The notes below the pieces were generated by a model. The model was given only the letters and a program-made list of their open reading frames with translations. It was not told where the DNA came from and did no database searches. From positions 430,472 to 494,471 of the forward strand of contig CAWJCU010000003.1 of the NCBI GenBank assembly GCA_963841455.1: a stretch of DNA of 64,000 nt, given 5' to 3'. Of this stretch, positions 42,005 through 53,846 are shown one piece after another (the stretch's first letter is position 1; each line of letters opens with the position of its first letter). This stretch comes from JAWVFM01 sp963841455. GTDB taxonomy: Bacteria > Actinomycetota > Thermoleophilia > Solirubrobacterales > 70-9. A program made the position numbers and the translations under genes.

Positions 42005-43051
42005 ATGGCTTTGCCAGTTGGCGACCAGCGCGAGGTAGAGCGCTGGGCAGAGGACGCGGCGCTAGTCGCGGATGTGACGCGGGCGCTCGCTCGCTCGCGC
42101 GGGTCCGGAACCGCGCGGCGGGTCGTCTGCGAGGGCGCTGCGAGCCTCGCCGAGGCGCCCGTGGCGATGCTGCTGGAGGCAACGCCGGGCGGTCTCGTGC
42201 TGATGGTCTCCGAGGTCCTCGGCGCCGACGTTCTCGGCGCTGAGGTCTGGATCGGCGACCCGGTCTCGGGGGCCGCCCGGGCGATTCGCAAGGGCCACGA
42301 GGTCGTCACCCGCACCACCCGGGCGGCCGGGGCCGAGCGCGACCTCCTTCGGCGAGCCGGCGTCCGGACGGCGGCGTGGCATCCGGTCGGCCGAGCCCTG
42401 GTCCACTCCGCCGTGCTCGCGGTGGCCTGGCGGGACCGGATCGGGACGGTGCCGCCGCGGGTCACCTCGATGCTGGAGCTTCTCGCAGCGGAGGCCGAGT
42501 TCGCAATCGGCCGAGCCGCCGACGTCGACCGCCTCCAGCGCATGGTGCGAACCGACGAGCTGACGGGGCTACCGAACCGCCGAGCGCTCGAGGAACAGCT
42601 CCCGCGGGAGCTGTCGCGCGCGCGGCGCGAGGGCTCGCCCCTCGCGATCGCGATGATCGATCTCGATCACTTCAAGGACTTCAACGATCGGCACGGCCAC
42701 CTGGCCGGCGACCGCCACCTGAAGCGGGCGGCCGCCGCCTGGCGCCAGGTTCTCCGCCCGTACGACGTCCTGGCCCGCTTTGGCGGCGAGGAGTTCGTCG
42801 CGATCATGCCCGGTTGCGACCTCCGCGCCGCCTCAGAGGTCATCGAGCGGCTTCGCATGGCGACGCCGAGCGGCGAATCAGCCTCCGCCGGGGTGGTGGA
42901 GTGGGTGCTGCACGAGCATCCCGACGTCCTGATCTCGCGGGCCGACACCGCCCTCTATGAGGCCAAGCGCGCCGGTCGCCATCGCACAGTGGCATCCCCG
43001 CGCCGGGGCCGGTTCGTGTCCGACGGCGAGGCGGGACGAATCAGCAGTTAG
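42005..43051 (+). CDS. GAF-like domain diguanylate cyclase
   Basis: 348-residue protein with an N-terminal GAF-like sensor (residues ~15–170) and a C-terminal GGDEF domain starting at TDELTGLPNRRALEEQLPRE. The substrate-binding IDLDHFKDFNDRHGHLAGDR and the active-site RFGGEEFVAIMPG (variant GGEEF, catalytically competent in known enzymes) are intact. The I-site RxxD before GGEEF is not obvious. It should make cyclic di-GMP, the substrate of HD-GYP proteins such as that at 30139. A ribosome site AAGGAGG is unusually close (3–4 bases) to the ATG. Ends in a strong terminator. Confidence 0.85.
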   Translation: MALPVGDQREVERWAEDAALVADVTRALARSRGSGTARRVVCEGAASLAEAPVAMLLEATPGGLVLMVSEVLGADVLGAEVWIGDPVSGAARAIRKGHEVVTRTTRAAGAERDLLRRAGVRTAAWHPVGRALVHSAVLAVAWRDRIGTVPPRVTSMLELLAAEAEFAIGRAADVDRLQRMVRTDELTGLPNRRALEEQLPRELSRARREGSPLAIAMIDLDHFKDFNDRHGHLAGDRHLKRAAAAWRQVLRPYDVLARFGGEEFVAIMPGCDLRAASEVIERLRMATPSGESASAGVVEWVLHEHPDVLISRADTALYEAKRAGRHRTVASPRRGRFVSDGEAGRISS

Positions 43052-43054
43052 GGG

Positions 43055-43087
43055 AGGCGGGCTCGGCCGCTCCGGGCCTGCCTTTTT
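43055..43087 (+). terminator. Intrinsic terminator after the GGDEF gene
   Basis: AGGCGGGCTCGG (43055–43066) pairs with CCGGGCCTGCCT (43072–43083) over 12 bp with one G-T pair or so, loop CCGCT, followed by T residues. It lies 3 bp after the stop at 43051. Confidence 0.85.
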
Positions 43088-43091
43088 GCGG

Positions 43092-43134
43092 CTTGGTCGA
43101 GTTGACCGCGCTATTCGCGGCAAACTCGACCAGC
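43092..43134. repeat. Long GGTCGAGTT inverted repeat
   Basis: GGTCGAGTT … AACTCGACC (9 bp) with an inner CCGCG/CGCGG stem and loop CTATT. It lies directly after the terminator and 90 bp before the comF start. A second hairpin, operator or processed-RNA structure is possible. Confidence 0.45.
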
Positions 43135-43226
43135 TCAGGGCGGGGTGACGCTCTCGTCACCCTCGCGCGCACGAGTTGTCGCCCCCGCGCTGACACGCGT
43201 GACCGGGCGGCGGAGAACCTGATGCC

Positions 43227-43844
43227 ATGCTCCGCCGCGTCTGGTCCCTCCTCGCTCCGCCGCTCTGTTCGGTCTGCGGGTCAGCGACCGAAGCCGAAGA
43301 TGCGCTCTGCCGCCGATGCGCCAGCTCGCTTGCCCGCGCGCGCCCTCTCTCGCTGGTCGTCCCCGGCGCGGACTGGGCCCTCGCCGCGACGCACTACGAG
43401 GGCACGGCCCGCGCGACCGTCGGCGCGCTCAAGTTCCGCGCCCGCCTTCCCCTCGCCGGCTCGATGGCGACCGCGCTCGCGGCCGCGGCCGCAACTCACC
43501 TCGACGGCGCGGTCCTGGTCCCCGTTCCACCGGCGCCCTCCCGTCGGAGGCGGCGGGGCTTCGACCCGGCCGATGAGATCGCACGCGCCCTCGCCGTCCG
43601 CGCGGATCTCGGCCTCTCCCGTTGCCTTCGCCGGAGCGACGGCCCGCGGCAGGTCGGGAGACCGCGCCGGGAGCGCCTTTCCTCCCCGCCCGGAGTGACG
43701 ATCCGAGGTGGAAGCGTCCCGCCAAGCGCCGTTCTTGTCGACGACGTGGTCACGACCGGCGCCACCCTCGCGGCGTGCGCTCACGCCCTGCGCGCCGGTG
43801 GGGCCGGCGCGGTTGGAGCGCTGGCCTTCGCGAGGGCGGCGTGA
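43227..43844 (+). CDS. comF: ComF-family phosphoribosyltransferase-like protein
   Basis: 205-residue protein with an N-terminal CxxC pair (PLCSVCGSATEAEDALCRRC), a zinc-finger-type beginning, and the PRPP-binding loop VLVDDVVTTGATLAACAHAL near residue 175. The central ALKFRARLPLAGSMATALAA and VLVPVPPAPSRRRRRGFDPA are standard ComF blocks. Related proteins take part in DNA uptake. This member lies ahead of hpf and in the hpf–secA neighbourhood usual for comF in many bacteria. ATG 43227. Confidence 0.87.
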   Translation: MLRRVWSLLAPPLCSVCGSATEAEDALCRRCASSLARARPLSLVVPGADWALAATHYEGTARATVGALKFRARLPLAGSMATALAAAAATHLDGAVLVPVPPAPSRRRRRGFDPADEIARALAVRADLGLSRCLRRSDGPRQVGRPRRERLSSPPGVTIRGGSVPPSAVLVDDVVTTGATLAACAHALRAGGAGAVGALAFARAA

Positions 43845-43902
43845 CCCCCAGCCGCGGCCGAAGTCGGCGTAGGATTGCTTCGACCGACCGAAAGGAGCCA
43901 TC

Positions 43903-44250
43903 GTGCGGATCGAGGTCAAGGGGCGGCACACGGAGGTGACCGACGATCTTCGGCGAGCGATCGAGAAGCGATTCGCCCGTGTTGGCAAGCAGGTCTCCGA
44001 GCACGCCCGGCTCGAGGTGGAGCTCAGCGAGGAGCGTAATCCCGCGATCGCCGACAGCTGCGTCGCCGAGGCGACGCTCTACGTGAAGGGCATCACGCTC
44101 CGCGCTCACGAGGCCTCCCCGGAGATGCTGCACTCGATCCACGAGATCGCCGAGGACATTCGGCGCCAGGTGAAGCGCCATCGGGAGAAGCGCCGCCGGC
44201 GCTGGGCCGCCCGCCGGTTCAAGGCGAGCCTGCGGCGCCGCGAGGCCTAG
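43903..44250 (+). CDS. hpf: Ribosome hibernation-promoting factor (short form)
   Basis: 115-residue RaiA/HPF protein. GTG 43903, preceded by GAAAGGAGCC. MRIEVKGRHTEVTDDLRRAI at the start and KRFARVGKQVSEHARLEVEL carry the family's ribosome-contact surfaces. It lacks the C-terminal dimerisation domain of the long form that is usual in actinobacteria, replaced by a very basic tail (RREKRRRRWAARRFKASLRR). It may only inactivate 70S ribosomes without forming 100S dimers. The next gene starts 9 bp later. Confidence 0.85.
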   Translation: MRIEVKGRHTEVTDDLRRAIEKRFARVGKQVSEHARLEVELSEERNPAIADSCVAEATLYVKGITLRAHEASPEMLHSIHEIAEDIRRQVKRHREKRRRRWAARRFKASLRRREA

Positions 44251-44259
44251 CGCGCCCGT

Positions 44260-45834
44260 GTGGGAGTGACGACCGCGAGCGAGATCTCCTCCTACGAGGA
44301 CGCCCGCTCGCGGCACGCCTGGAACGTCCCCGAGCGCTACAACATCGCGGCTGAGGTTTGCGACCGACAGCCCGCCGAGCGGACCGCGATGGTCTTCGAG
44401 GACTTCCGCGGCACGCAGCGGACGGTCTCGTGGGCGGAGCAGCGTGCGCTCGCGAACCGGGCGGCGAACCTTCTCGCATCGCGGGGCGTGCGGCGGGGCG
44501 ACCGGGTCGCCGTCTGCGAGCCCGCCTCGCCGGAGACCGCGGCGGTGTTCCTCGGCACCTGGAAGCTCGGAGCGATCCTGCTCTCGCTGTCCGTCCTCTA
44601 CGGCGACGAGGGCATCGCGCACCGAATCACGGACTCGGAGCCGAAGCTCATCGTCACCGACGCCGAAAACGCGGACCGCATGCCCGGCCACCTCGTCGAG
44701 GAAGTCGTCACCCTCGACGCGAGCCTTCTCGGCGGCTTCGACGACGAGTTCGAGACCGTCGACACGGCGGCGGACGACCCGGCCCAGATCTACTACACGT
44801 CCGGAACCACGGGCCTGGCGAAGGGCATCCTTCATGCCCACCGCTATCTCCTCGCCCACGAGGAGTTCGTCTACTGCCACCAGGTCGCCGAGGGCGAGCT
44901 CTTCCACGGCATGGGCGAGTGGGCATGGGCCGCCGGCATCTGCCCGCTGATGGGTCCCTGGCGATATGGCGCGACGCAGTTCGTCTATGCCCGGGAGGGC
45001 GGCTTCGACCCGCACAAGCAGCTCGCGGTGCTCTCGAAGCACGCGGTTCCGAACGTCTTCACGACGCCCACCGCGATGCGGGCGATGATGGCGGTCGAGG
45101 ACGCGGGAGAGCGGTATCCGCAGCGCTTCCGGCGCGTCTGCTCGGCCGGCGAGCCTCTCAACCCCGAGGCGATTCGGTGGTTCCGTGAGCAGTACGGCGT
45201 CACCGTCCTCGACTACTACGGCCTCTCGGAGTCCTACCCCCTGTGCGCGAACTACCCGTTCATGGAGGTGCGGGAGGGATCGATGGGCAAGCCGATGCCG
45301 GGTTGGGACGTGCGAATCCTCGACGAGGATGAGGACGAGGTGGGGGTGGGGGAGCGCGGCGAGATCTGCCTGCGGGCCCGCTCGAATCCGCACTTTCCGC
45401 TCGGCTACTGGCGGAACCCCGAGGCGACGCGCGAGGATTTCGAGGGCGAGTGGTTCCACACGAAGGACGCCGCCGAGCGCGATGAGGACGGCTACTTCTG
45501 GTATGCGGGGCGCGCCGACGACGTGATCATTTCGGCCGGCTATCGGATCGGGCCGTTCGAGGTCGAGTCGGCCTGCATCGAGCACCCCGCGGTGCGCGAG
45601 GCGGCAGCCGTCGCCTCGCCGGACCAGGTGAAGGGCCACGTCGTGAAGGCGTTCTGCGTGCTGGCCGAGGGCCAGGAGCCAACGGAAGACCTTGCCGCCG
45701 ACATCCAGGGGTTCGTGCGCCGGCACCTATCGGCCTACGCGTACCCCCGCAAGATCGAGTTCGTCGGCGAGCTGCCGAAGACGCTGACGGGAAAGATCAG
45801 GCGGATCGAGCTGCGCGAGCGCGAGTCGGCCTAG
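44260..45834 (+). CDS. AMP-forming acyl-CoA synthetase
   Basis: 524-residue ANL-superfamily ligase activating a carboxylate via acyl-adenylate. The P-loop-like A3 motif is IYYTSGTTGLAKGILHAHRY near residue 175. Motif A5 is VTVLDYYGLSESYPLCANYPF near 320. A7/A8 are YFWYAGRADDVIISAGYRIG with the hinge near residue 410, and the C-terminal catalytic Lys (PKTLTGKIRRIELRERE) is at residue ~515. The absence of the extended acetyl-CoA synthetase N-terminus suggests a medium-chain or other acyl substrate. GTG start at 44260. Stop shares CTAG with the convergent SHOCT gene. Confidence 0.9.
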   Translation: MGVTTASEISSYEDARSRHAWNVPERYNIAAEVCDRQPAERTAMVFEDFRGTQRTVSWAEQRALANRAANLLASRGVRRGDRVAVCEPASPETAAVFLGTWKLGAILLSLSVLYGDEGIAHRITDSEPKLIVTDAENADRMPGHLVEEVVTLDASLLGGFDDEFETVDTAADDPAQIYYTSGTTGLAKGILHAHRYLLAHEEFVYCHQVAEGELFHGMGEWAWAAGICPLMGPWRYGATQFVYAREGGFDPHKQLAVLSKHAVPNVFTTPTAMRAMMAVEDAGERYPQRFRRVCSAGEPLNPEAIRWFREQYGVTVLDYYGLSESYPLCANYPFMEVREGSMGKPMPGWDVRILDEDEDEVGVGERGEICLRARSNPHFPLGYWRNPEATREDFEGEWFHTKDAAERDEDGYFWYAGRADDVIISAGYRIGPFEVESACIEHPAVREAAAVASPDQVKGHVVKAFCVLAEGQEPTEDLAADIQGFVRRHLSAYAYPRKIEFVGELPKTLTGKIRRIELRERESA

Positions 45835-47152
45835 CCGAGGAGGTCCGCCTTCGCTTTCGCGTACTCCTCGTCCGTCAGGCCACCGCTCGAGTGCAGCGCG
45901 TTCAGGCGCTCGAGGTCCGCGAGGTTGTCGCCGCCGCCCCGCCGGAGCTTCGGGAACCCGGCCGGCTCCGCATCTCCGAACTCGTCGAGCATCTGGCGCC
46001 GCATCAACTCCGCTCCGACCGCGAGCAGCACGGCGAAGAGCAGCAGCCCGAACGGCTTGCGCAGGGCTGCGATCGGCGCCCAGGCGACGAGCGCGAGGAA
46101 TATCGCCCCCGCGACGCCGTAGGCGCCGGCACGGTGGTCCCTGACGTACGGCGCGGCCCACCGGCGTATTCCCGTCGCAAGCCGGGTGGACCCGGCCAGC
46201 CAGGCGCCGATCACCACCAGGATCCCGAACGTGAGCGCCGAGGCCGCCACCGTGTAGAGCAGCGACGTTCCGATGTCCCAGGTCGCTTGGGCGGCGGGCT
46301 TGACCGCCTCGGTCTTGGCGAGCGAGTCCACGACCGCGCTGCCGCCGAGGCTTCGGCCGATGAGCACCAGCGCCCCCGCGACGATGAACCCGATTCCGAT
46401 CGCGCGGAGCGTCCGGCGCCGCCGCGGGCCCGCGAGGTAGAGGGCGAGGACGTCGAGAATCAGGATCAGGGCGATGAGGACGATCGGCAGGCGCCTGATG
46501 AGCTGGGCGGCGTCCTGGGCCTGAGAGAGCTGATCGGAGCGTAGGATCGTGATCTGCCCTGCGTCGGGCGGGATCTTGGACGCAACGGCTGAGCCGACCC
46601 CGAGCTGGCCACCGATCTGCGTCAGGACGCTCCCGAGGTCGAGCGTCACGGTCCCGCCGGTCGTGGAGACGTTGGACGTCCCGCCGTCGACGATGTTCAG
46701 CAGCGTCTCGTGCGCGGCCCGGTTCGCGGCCTCCCACAGGGTCTGGAACTGCGACGTCTCCATGGCCCGCTGCGCGATCTGCGGAACGAGCTGCTGCAGG
46801 CCGCCGGCCGCCGGCCCTGCCAGGGGCGCGAGCTTCGGGGGCAGAGCCGCCTGAATCTGCGCCTGGACGTCGACGTTCTCGAAGAGCTGGTTCGCAAGGA
46901 ACGTCGAGAGTTGGTCCTGCACGTCCGGGTTCTGGAGGATCTGGTCGCTCGTGCTCACCCAGTTGTCGGTGTTGAACGCCTGGCGGTTGATCCACACCGA
47001 GAAGATCCCGAGGAACGTGAGAATCGTCGCGACGACGACGAGAGCGGTCGCAATGCGCGGATGCCCGGCCTTCGCCTGCCTCTCCTCGCCTCCGGCCGTC
47101 TCGGCGGGCTTTGCTGGCTGCTCGGGCGCGGCTTCTGCTTCTGATTCGGCAT
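45831..47152 (-). CDS. SHOCT-domain membrane protein (probable base loss near start)
   Basis: About 440 residues, acting at the membrane. The main frame reads from GTG 46997, but preceding bases encode, in frame, EAEAAPEQPAKPAETAGGEE then ATALVVVATILTFLGIFSVW, a needed first membrane helix. ATG 47152 (MPNQKQ) is one base out of register, so a base was lost near 47140. Three more membrane helices lie in the second half (LPIVLIALILILDVLALYLA; IGIGFIVAGALVLIG; LLYTVAASALTFGILVVIGA). The C-terminal SHOCT module ends LHSSGGLTDEEYAKAKADLL. An Asn/Gln-rich domain with TMs on each side is common in actinobacteria; function unknown. Confidence 0.72.
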
Positions 47153-47244
47153 GCGCTCACTCTTACCGGTGTGCCAGACGGTGTCGTCACCCGATAGGGG
47201 TGAACGCCGTGTGCGGCTCGAGCGCGGGCCGGTACCCTGAACGC

Positions 47245-49748
<2,504 letters not shown>

Positions 49749-49761
49749 TGGCCAAGCCACC

Positions 49762-50045
49762 TCAGCGTACGAGATCGCGCGCGTACCAGGTCAGCCTGAA
49801 CAGCCCGCCCGCCGCCGCGCCGAGGACGACCGCGCGCCCGTGCCGGGCGAGGCGGTCGCGCAGCGCAGCGCTTGCCCCGAGCAGCGCGGGAACGCCCCGG
49901 GCGCGGCGGCGCAGAGCGCGCCGCAGCAGAGCCCCCAGCTCAGCGCCGCCGGGTCGGCGACCGCCCGCCGAACTGCCAGCCGAACGCCTGGGGCGAGAGG
50001 ATCGCGGTCGCCGCGGCCAGGGCGCTGACCCGATGCAATGGGCGC
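49762..50045 (-). pseudogene. Membrane-protein C-terminal fragment
   Basis: About 60 residues ending LFRLTWYARDLVR at the stop 49762–49764 (minus). Upstream are hydrophobic/Ala-rich helix pieces (GLCCGALCAAAPGAFP) in more than one frame. The gap of 318 bp between secA and the GT39 gene contains little else. It may be the tail of a glycosyltransferase-type membrane protein whose front is missing; I cannot assign it with confidence. Confidence 0.3.
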
Positions 50046-50066
50046 GGCGCCCCCATAGGTGCCCCG

Positions 50067-51308
50067 GTGGTCGGGCGTATCCGCGACGACTCGTTCGTCC
50101 CCATCCTCGCGGTGCTCACCGCCGTCGGGCTGGGAGTCCGCCTCTGGTACGCGCTCCAGGTGGCGCCGGGCGAGATCCAGCCGGGCGACCCCCTCCTCTA
50201 CCACACGCTCGCCGACGCCCTGGCCCACGGGCACGGCTACAACCTCGAGCAGATCTACCAGCGAAGCCACCCGACGGCCAGCCACCCGCCGCTGTACCCG
50301 CTCTACCTGGCCGTCTTCGTCAAGTTCGGGCTGACGACGTTCTCAGCCCAGCGCGCGATCTCGTGCCTGCTGGGCACGGCCTGCGTGATCCTGCTGGGCC
50401 TGCTCGGGCGGCGCGTGGCCGGCGAGCGTGCCGGGCTGCTGGCGGCCGGGCTCGGCGCGATCTATCCGCAGCTGTTCATGGTGGACGGCACGCTGATCGC
50501 GGAGTCGCTGTACGCGCCCCTGGTCGTGCTCGTGCTGCTGCTGGCCTACCGCTGGATCGACCGGCCGGCGCCGGTGCAGGCCGCCCTGCTGGGCGCGGCG
50601 ATCGGCCTTGCGACGCTGACGCGCTCGGACGGGATCTTCCTGGCGGTCCTGCTGGTCCCGCCGCTGGTGCTCTGGCGCGGGGGCGGCCAGCGGGTCACGC
50701 TGCTCGCGGTGAGCGTGCTTGCCACGGCGCTGGTCCTGTCCCCCTGGCTGATCCGCAACTGGGTGCAGTTCGAGCGCTTCCCGCTGCTGTCGACCAACGG
50801 CGCCCTGACCCAGCTGGCGACCAACTGCGACGAGACCTACTACGGCGACCGCGTCGGCTTCGTCGCGCACCAGTGCGCCCTGCGCTCGTCCTGCCTGAAG
50901 ATCGAGGCCGAGGTCCCGCAGTCCGAGTGCCTGCTGCGCGAGGCGCGCGGCTACCTCCGCGACCACCTCGGCCGGTTGCCCGTGGTGGTCGCGGCGCGCA
51001 TCGCGCGGCTCTGGAACGTCTACGCGCCTCGCAACGATCTCAACTACGGGCTACTGTGGGCGCGTCAGCGGACGACGGCCAAGCTCGGCATGGCGATGTA
51101 CGCGCTGCTGGTCCCGCTGGCGGTGCTCGGCGTGGTCCTCCTGAGGCGGCGGCGCAGGCCGGTGTTCCCGCTGGTCGCGATGTTCCTGCTGGCGATGATC
51201 GTCGCCGTGATCGCGTTCGGATTCAGCCGCTACCGGTTGAGCGCGGAGCCGGCGCTGGTGGTGCTCGCGGCGGTCGGCGTCGATCGGCTCACGGCACGCT
51301 TTCGTTGA
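50067..51308 (+). CDS. GT39-family (ArnT/PMT-like) membrane glycosyltransferase
   Basis: 413-residue multi-pass protein, GTG 50067. The first luminal loop carries LWYALQVAPGEIQPGDPLLYH with the catalytic-type Asp near residue 35. HPTASHPPLYPLYLAVFVKF follows as the helix-loop motif. About 11 hydrophobic segments follow (FSAQRAISCLLGTACVILLG, AALLGAAIGLATLTRSDGIF, VTLLAVSVLATALVLSPWLI), ending with FPLVAMFLLAMIVAVIAFGF. Such enzymes transfer a sugar from a polyprenyl-phosphate carrier onto glycolipid or protein. It is the only uninterrupted one of three GT39 genes here. It lies 55 bp before the first YfhO gene. Confidence 0.8.
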   Translation: MVGRIRDDSFVPILAVLTAVGLGVRLWYALQVAPGEIQPGDPLLYHTLADALAHGHGYNLEQIYQRSHPTASHPPLYPLYLAVFVKFGLTTFSAQRAISCLLGTACVILLGLLGRRVAGERAGLLAAGLGAIYPQLFMVDGTLIAESLYAPLVVLVLLLAYRWIDRPAPVQAALLGAAIGLATLTRSDGIFLAVLLVPPLVLWRGGGQRVTLLAVSVLATALVLSPWLIRNWVQFERFPLLSTNGALTQLATNCDETYYGDRVGFVAHQCALRSSCLKIEAEVPQSECLLREARGYLRDHLGRLPVVVAARIARLWNVYAPRNDLNYGLLWARQRTTAKLGMAMYALLVPLAVLGVVLLRRRRRPVFPLVAMFLLAMIVAVIAFGFSRYRLSAEPALVVLAAVGVDRLTARFR

Positions 51309-51363
51309 GTATGTTCGGGCCGGTGGGCGAGGCGTCCAGACAGCTCCTGGTGAGCCCGCTTCC

Positions 51364-53846
51364 GTGAGGTCTGCCTGGCGCTGGTTCGGCGCCCGCCCGG
51401 CGCTGAGCGCGGCTGCCATCTACGCCGTGCTGTGCCTGGCGTTCGTCGGGCAGGGGCTGCTGCCCGGGCGGACCATGTCGGGCTCCGACATGCTCTGGAG
51501 CACGGCGCCCTGGCTGCCGGTCAAGCCGGCCGACGTCAAGCCGCTGGGGGCCAACTACGAGCTGGCGGACACGGCCGTCGTGATCCAGCCCTTCTTCCAG
51601 CACAGCCGCCAGGTGCTCCCGGACGTGCCGCTCTGGAACTCGCACATCATGGGCGGGCGGCCCTTCCTCGCGGACGCGCAATCGGCGGTGTACTCGCCGT
51701 TCACGGCGCCCGCCTACGCCCTGCCGTTCTGGAGGTCGCTTGCCTTCACGGCCTTCCTCAAGCTGTTCGTCGCGGCGTTCGGGACCTACCTGCTCGGACG
51801 CGCGCTGGGGATGCGCTTCGGGGGCGCGCTGTTCGCGGGCGTCGTCTTCACGTTCGGGACGTTCTTCGTGGCCTGGCTCGGCTGGCCGCTCACGAACGTG
51901 TTCGCGCTGATCCCGTGGCTGCTGCTGCTCACCGAGCTGCTGGTGCGCGACCCGGGCCCGCTTCCCGCGGCCGGGCTGGCGGGGGTGGTCGGCCTCGCCT
52001 TCCTCGGGGGCCACCCGGAGTCGAGCTTCCACGCGCTGACGGTGACGATCGCCTACTTCGCGTTCCGGGCGCTGCTGGCGTGGCGGCGAGCCGACGGGAT
52101 TCGCCCGCTCGTGCGGCCCGTCCTGGCCTTCGGCCTCGCGCTCGGCGCCGGGGCGGCGCTCGCGGCGGTGCTGCTGGTCCCGTTGTTCGAGCTGCTGGTC
52201 AACTCGGGCGACTACGCCCGCCGCGCCAACGCGGCCCCGAGCCACACGCAGCTCTGGACGGTCGGCGCCTTCTTTCTGTCCGACTACTGGGGCCGGGCCA
52301 CCCAGACGCCGCTCGCGGCGATCGTGACCAACCGGGGTTTCTACGCGGGCGGGATCACGCTGATGCTGGCGGCGGTGGCGCTGGTGCTGCGTCCCACTGC
52401 GCTCCGGTCGGGTTCGCGGTGCTGGCCGCTCTCTGCCTGGCCGTCGTGCTGGGCGCCGACCCGATCTTCTCGCTGCTGACCGAGCTGCCCGGCTTCAAGA
52501 CCGCCCACAACGGCAGGATGGTGATCTTCATCCTGCTCGCCCTGGCGCTGCTGGCGGGGTGGGGGGTCGACGACCTCAGCGAGCGCGCCCTGCCCGCGCT
52601 GACACGCCGAAGAATCGCGCTCGCAGCCGCCGCCGCGTTCTTCTGCGTGCCGTTCGTGTGGATGCTGGTCGCGGGCACGCTCCATCCGAGCCAGCTCGGC
52701 CCGGCGCTCAAGATCGCCTGGCGCTTCGCTGACGCGCCGGCGCCGCGGATCCTCCAGCCGCCCCTGCCCGAGACGGTCGCGTCGATCCGGCTGAGCGCCC
52801 TGCTGCAGTGGCTCCCGCTGGCGGGCGCCGGGCTCGCCCTGATCGCGCTGCGGCTCGTGCCGCGGCGCCGGCGCCGGCTGCCGGCCGCCGCCTTCGTGGC
52901 GCTGGCGGTGGGAGTCGTCGCGCTCGACCTGTTCCGCGCCAACATGGGCTTCAACCCGTCCATCCCGATCGACCGCGCGGAGCAGCCGGTGACCCCGGCC
53001 ATCCGCTACCTCCAGGCGCGGACCCCCAACCGCTTCGCCGGCTTTAACCGCCCCGTGATCGCTCAACCGCTTCAGCCCGACCTGTCGATGCGCTACGGCC
53101 TCTACGACGCGCGCGGCTATGACTACCCGGTTGTGCGCCGCTTCGACGACTTCTGGCGCGCCACCGCGGCGCCGCCCGGCGACTTCATACCGCCGACCTC
53201 GCGGGCCCAGCCCAACGAGCAGTCCCTGCGCGGGATGAGCATCCTCAGCGTCAGCGACGTCCTCCAGGACCCGCGGGACGAGCCGGTCCGCCTCCCGGGT
53301 CTGCGGCTGGCCTACCAGGACGCGGACGCACGCATCTACCGCAACGAGAACGCCCTCCCGCGCGCCTTCCTCGTGGATCGCCAGCGCACCGTCGACGGCG
53401 CCCACGCCGCCCTGGCCACCGTGATCGACCCGACCTTCGACGCCCGCCACGTCGCCGTAACCGAGCGGGCGCTGCCGGGCTTGGCCCAGGCCGGCGGAAG
53501 CGAGACCCCGACCGACGGCAGCGCGCGCATCACCGGCTACGGGGACGAGCACGCCGTCGTCGCGACCAGCGCGGCCAGGCGCAGCCTGCTGGTTCTCACC
53601 GACGTCCACTTCCCGGGCTGGAAGGCGACCCTCGACGGCAAGCCGGTCGACATCGAGCAGGTCGACTACCTGTTGCGCGGCGTGGTGGTTCCCGCCGGGC
53701 GGCACACGATCGAGTTCCGCTACGAGCCGGTCAGCTGGCGGATCGGCTGGATCGTCTCCCTGCTGGCCCTGCTCGCGGTGGGCGGGACCGCGCTGGCCGG
53801 GTGGCGCGCGCGCAGGCGCTCCCGCGCCGCACCCGCGGCCGCATGA
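51364..53846 (+). CDS. YfhO-family membrane protein 1 (one frame interruption)
   Basis: Large integral membrane protein of about 827 residues, GTG 51364. The front (residues 1–345) contains WSTAPWLPVKPADVKPLGAN, IMGGRPFLADAQSAVYSPFT, LGRALGMRFGGALFAGVVFT and GGHPESSFHALTVTIAYFAF. Near 52400 the frame changes (deletion of one base or equivalent). It continues with FKTAHNGRMVIFILLALALL, LDLFRANMGFNPSIP, PVTPAIRYLQARTP and YDYPVVRRFDDFWRA. The end has the YfhO hallmark VLTDVHFPGWKATLDGKPVD and a final membrane helix. YfhO proteins are linked to glycosylation of teichoic acids or other envelope polymers. The second copy starts inside its stop (ATGA). Confidence 0.8.
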
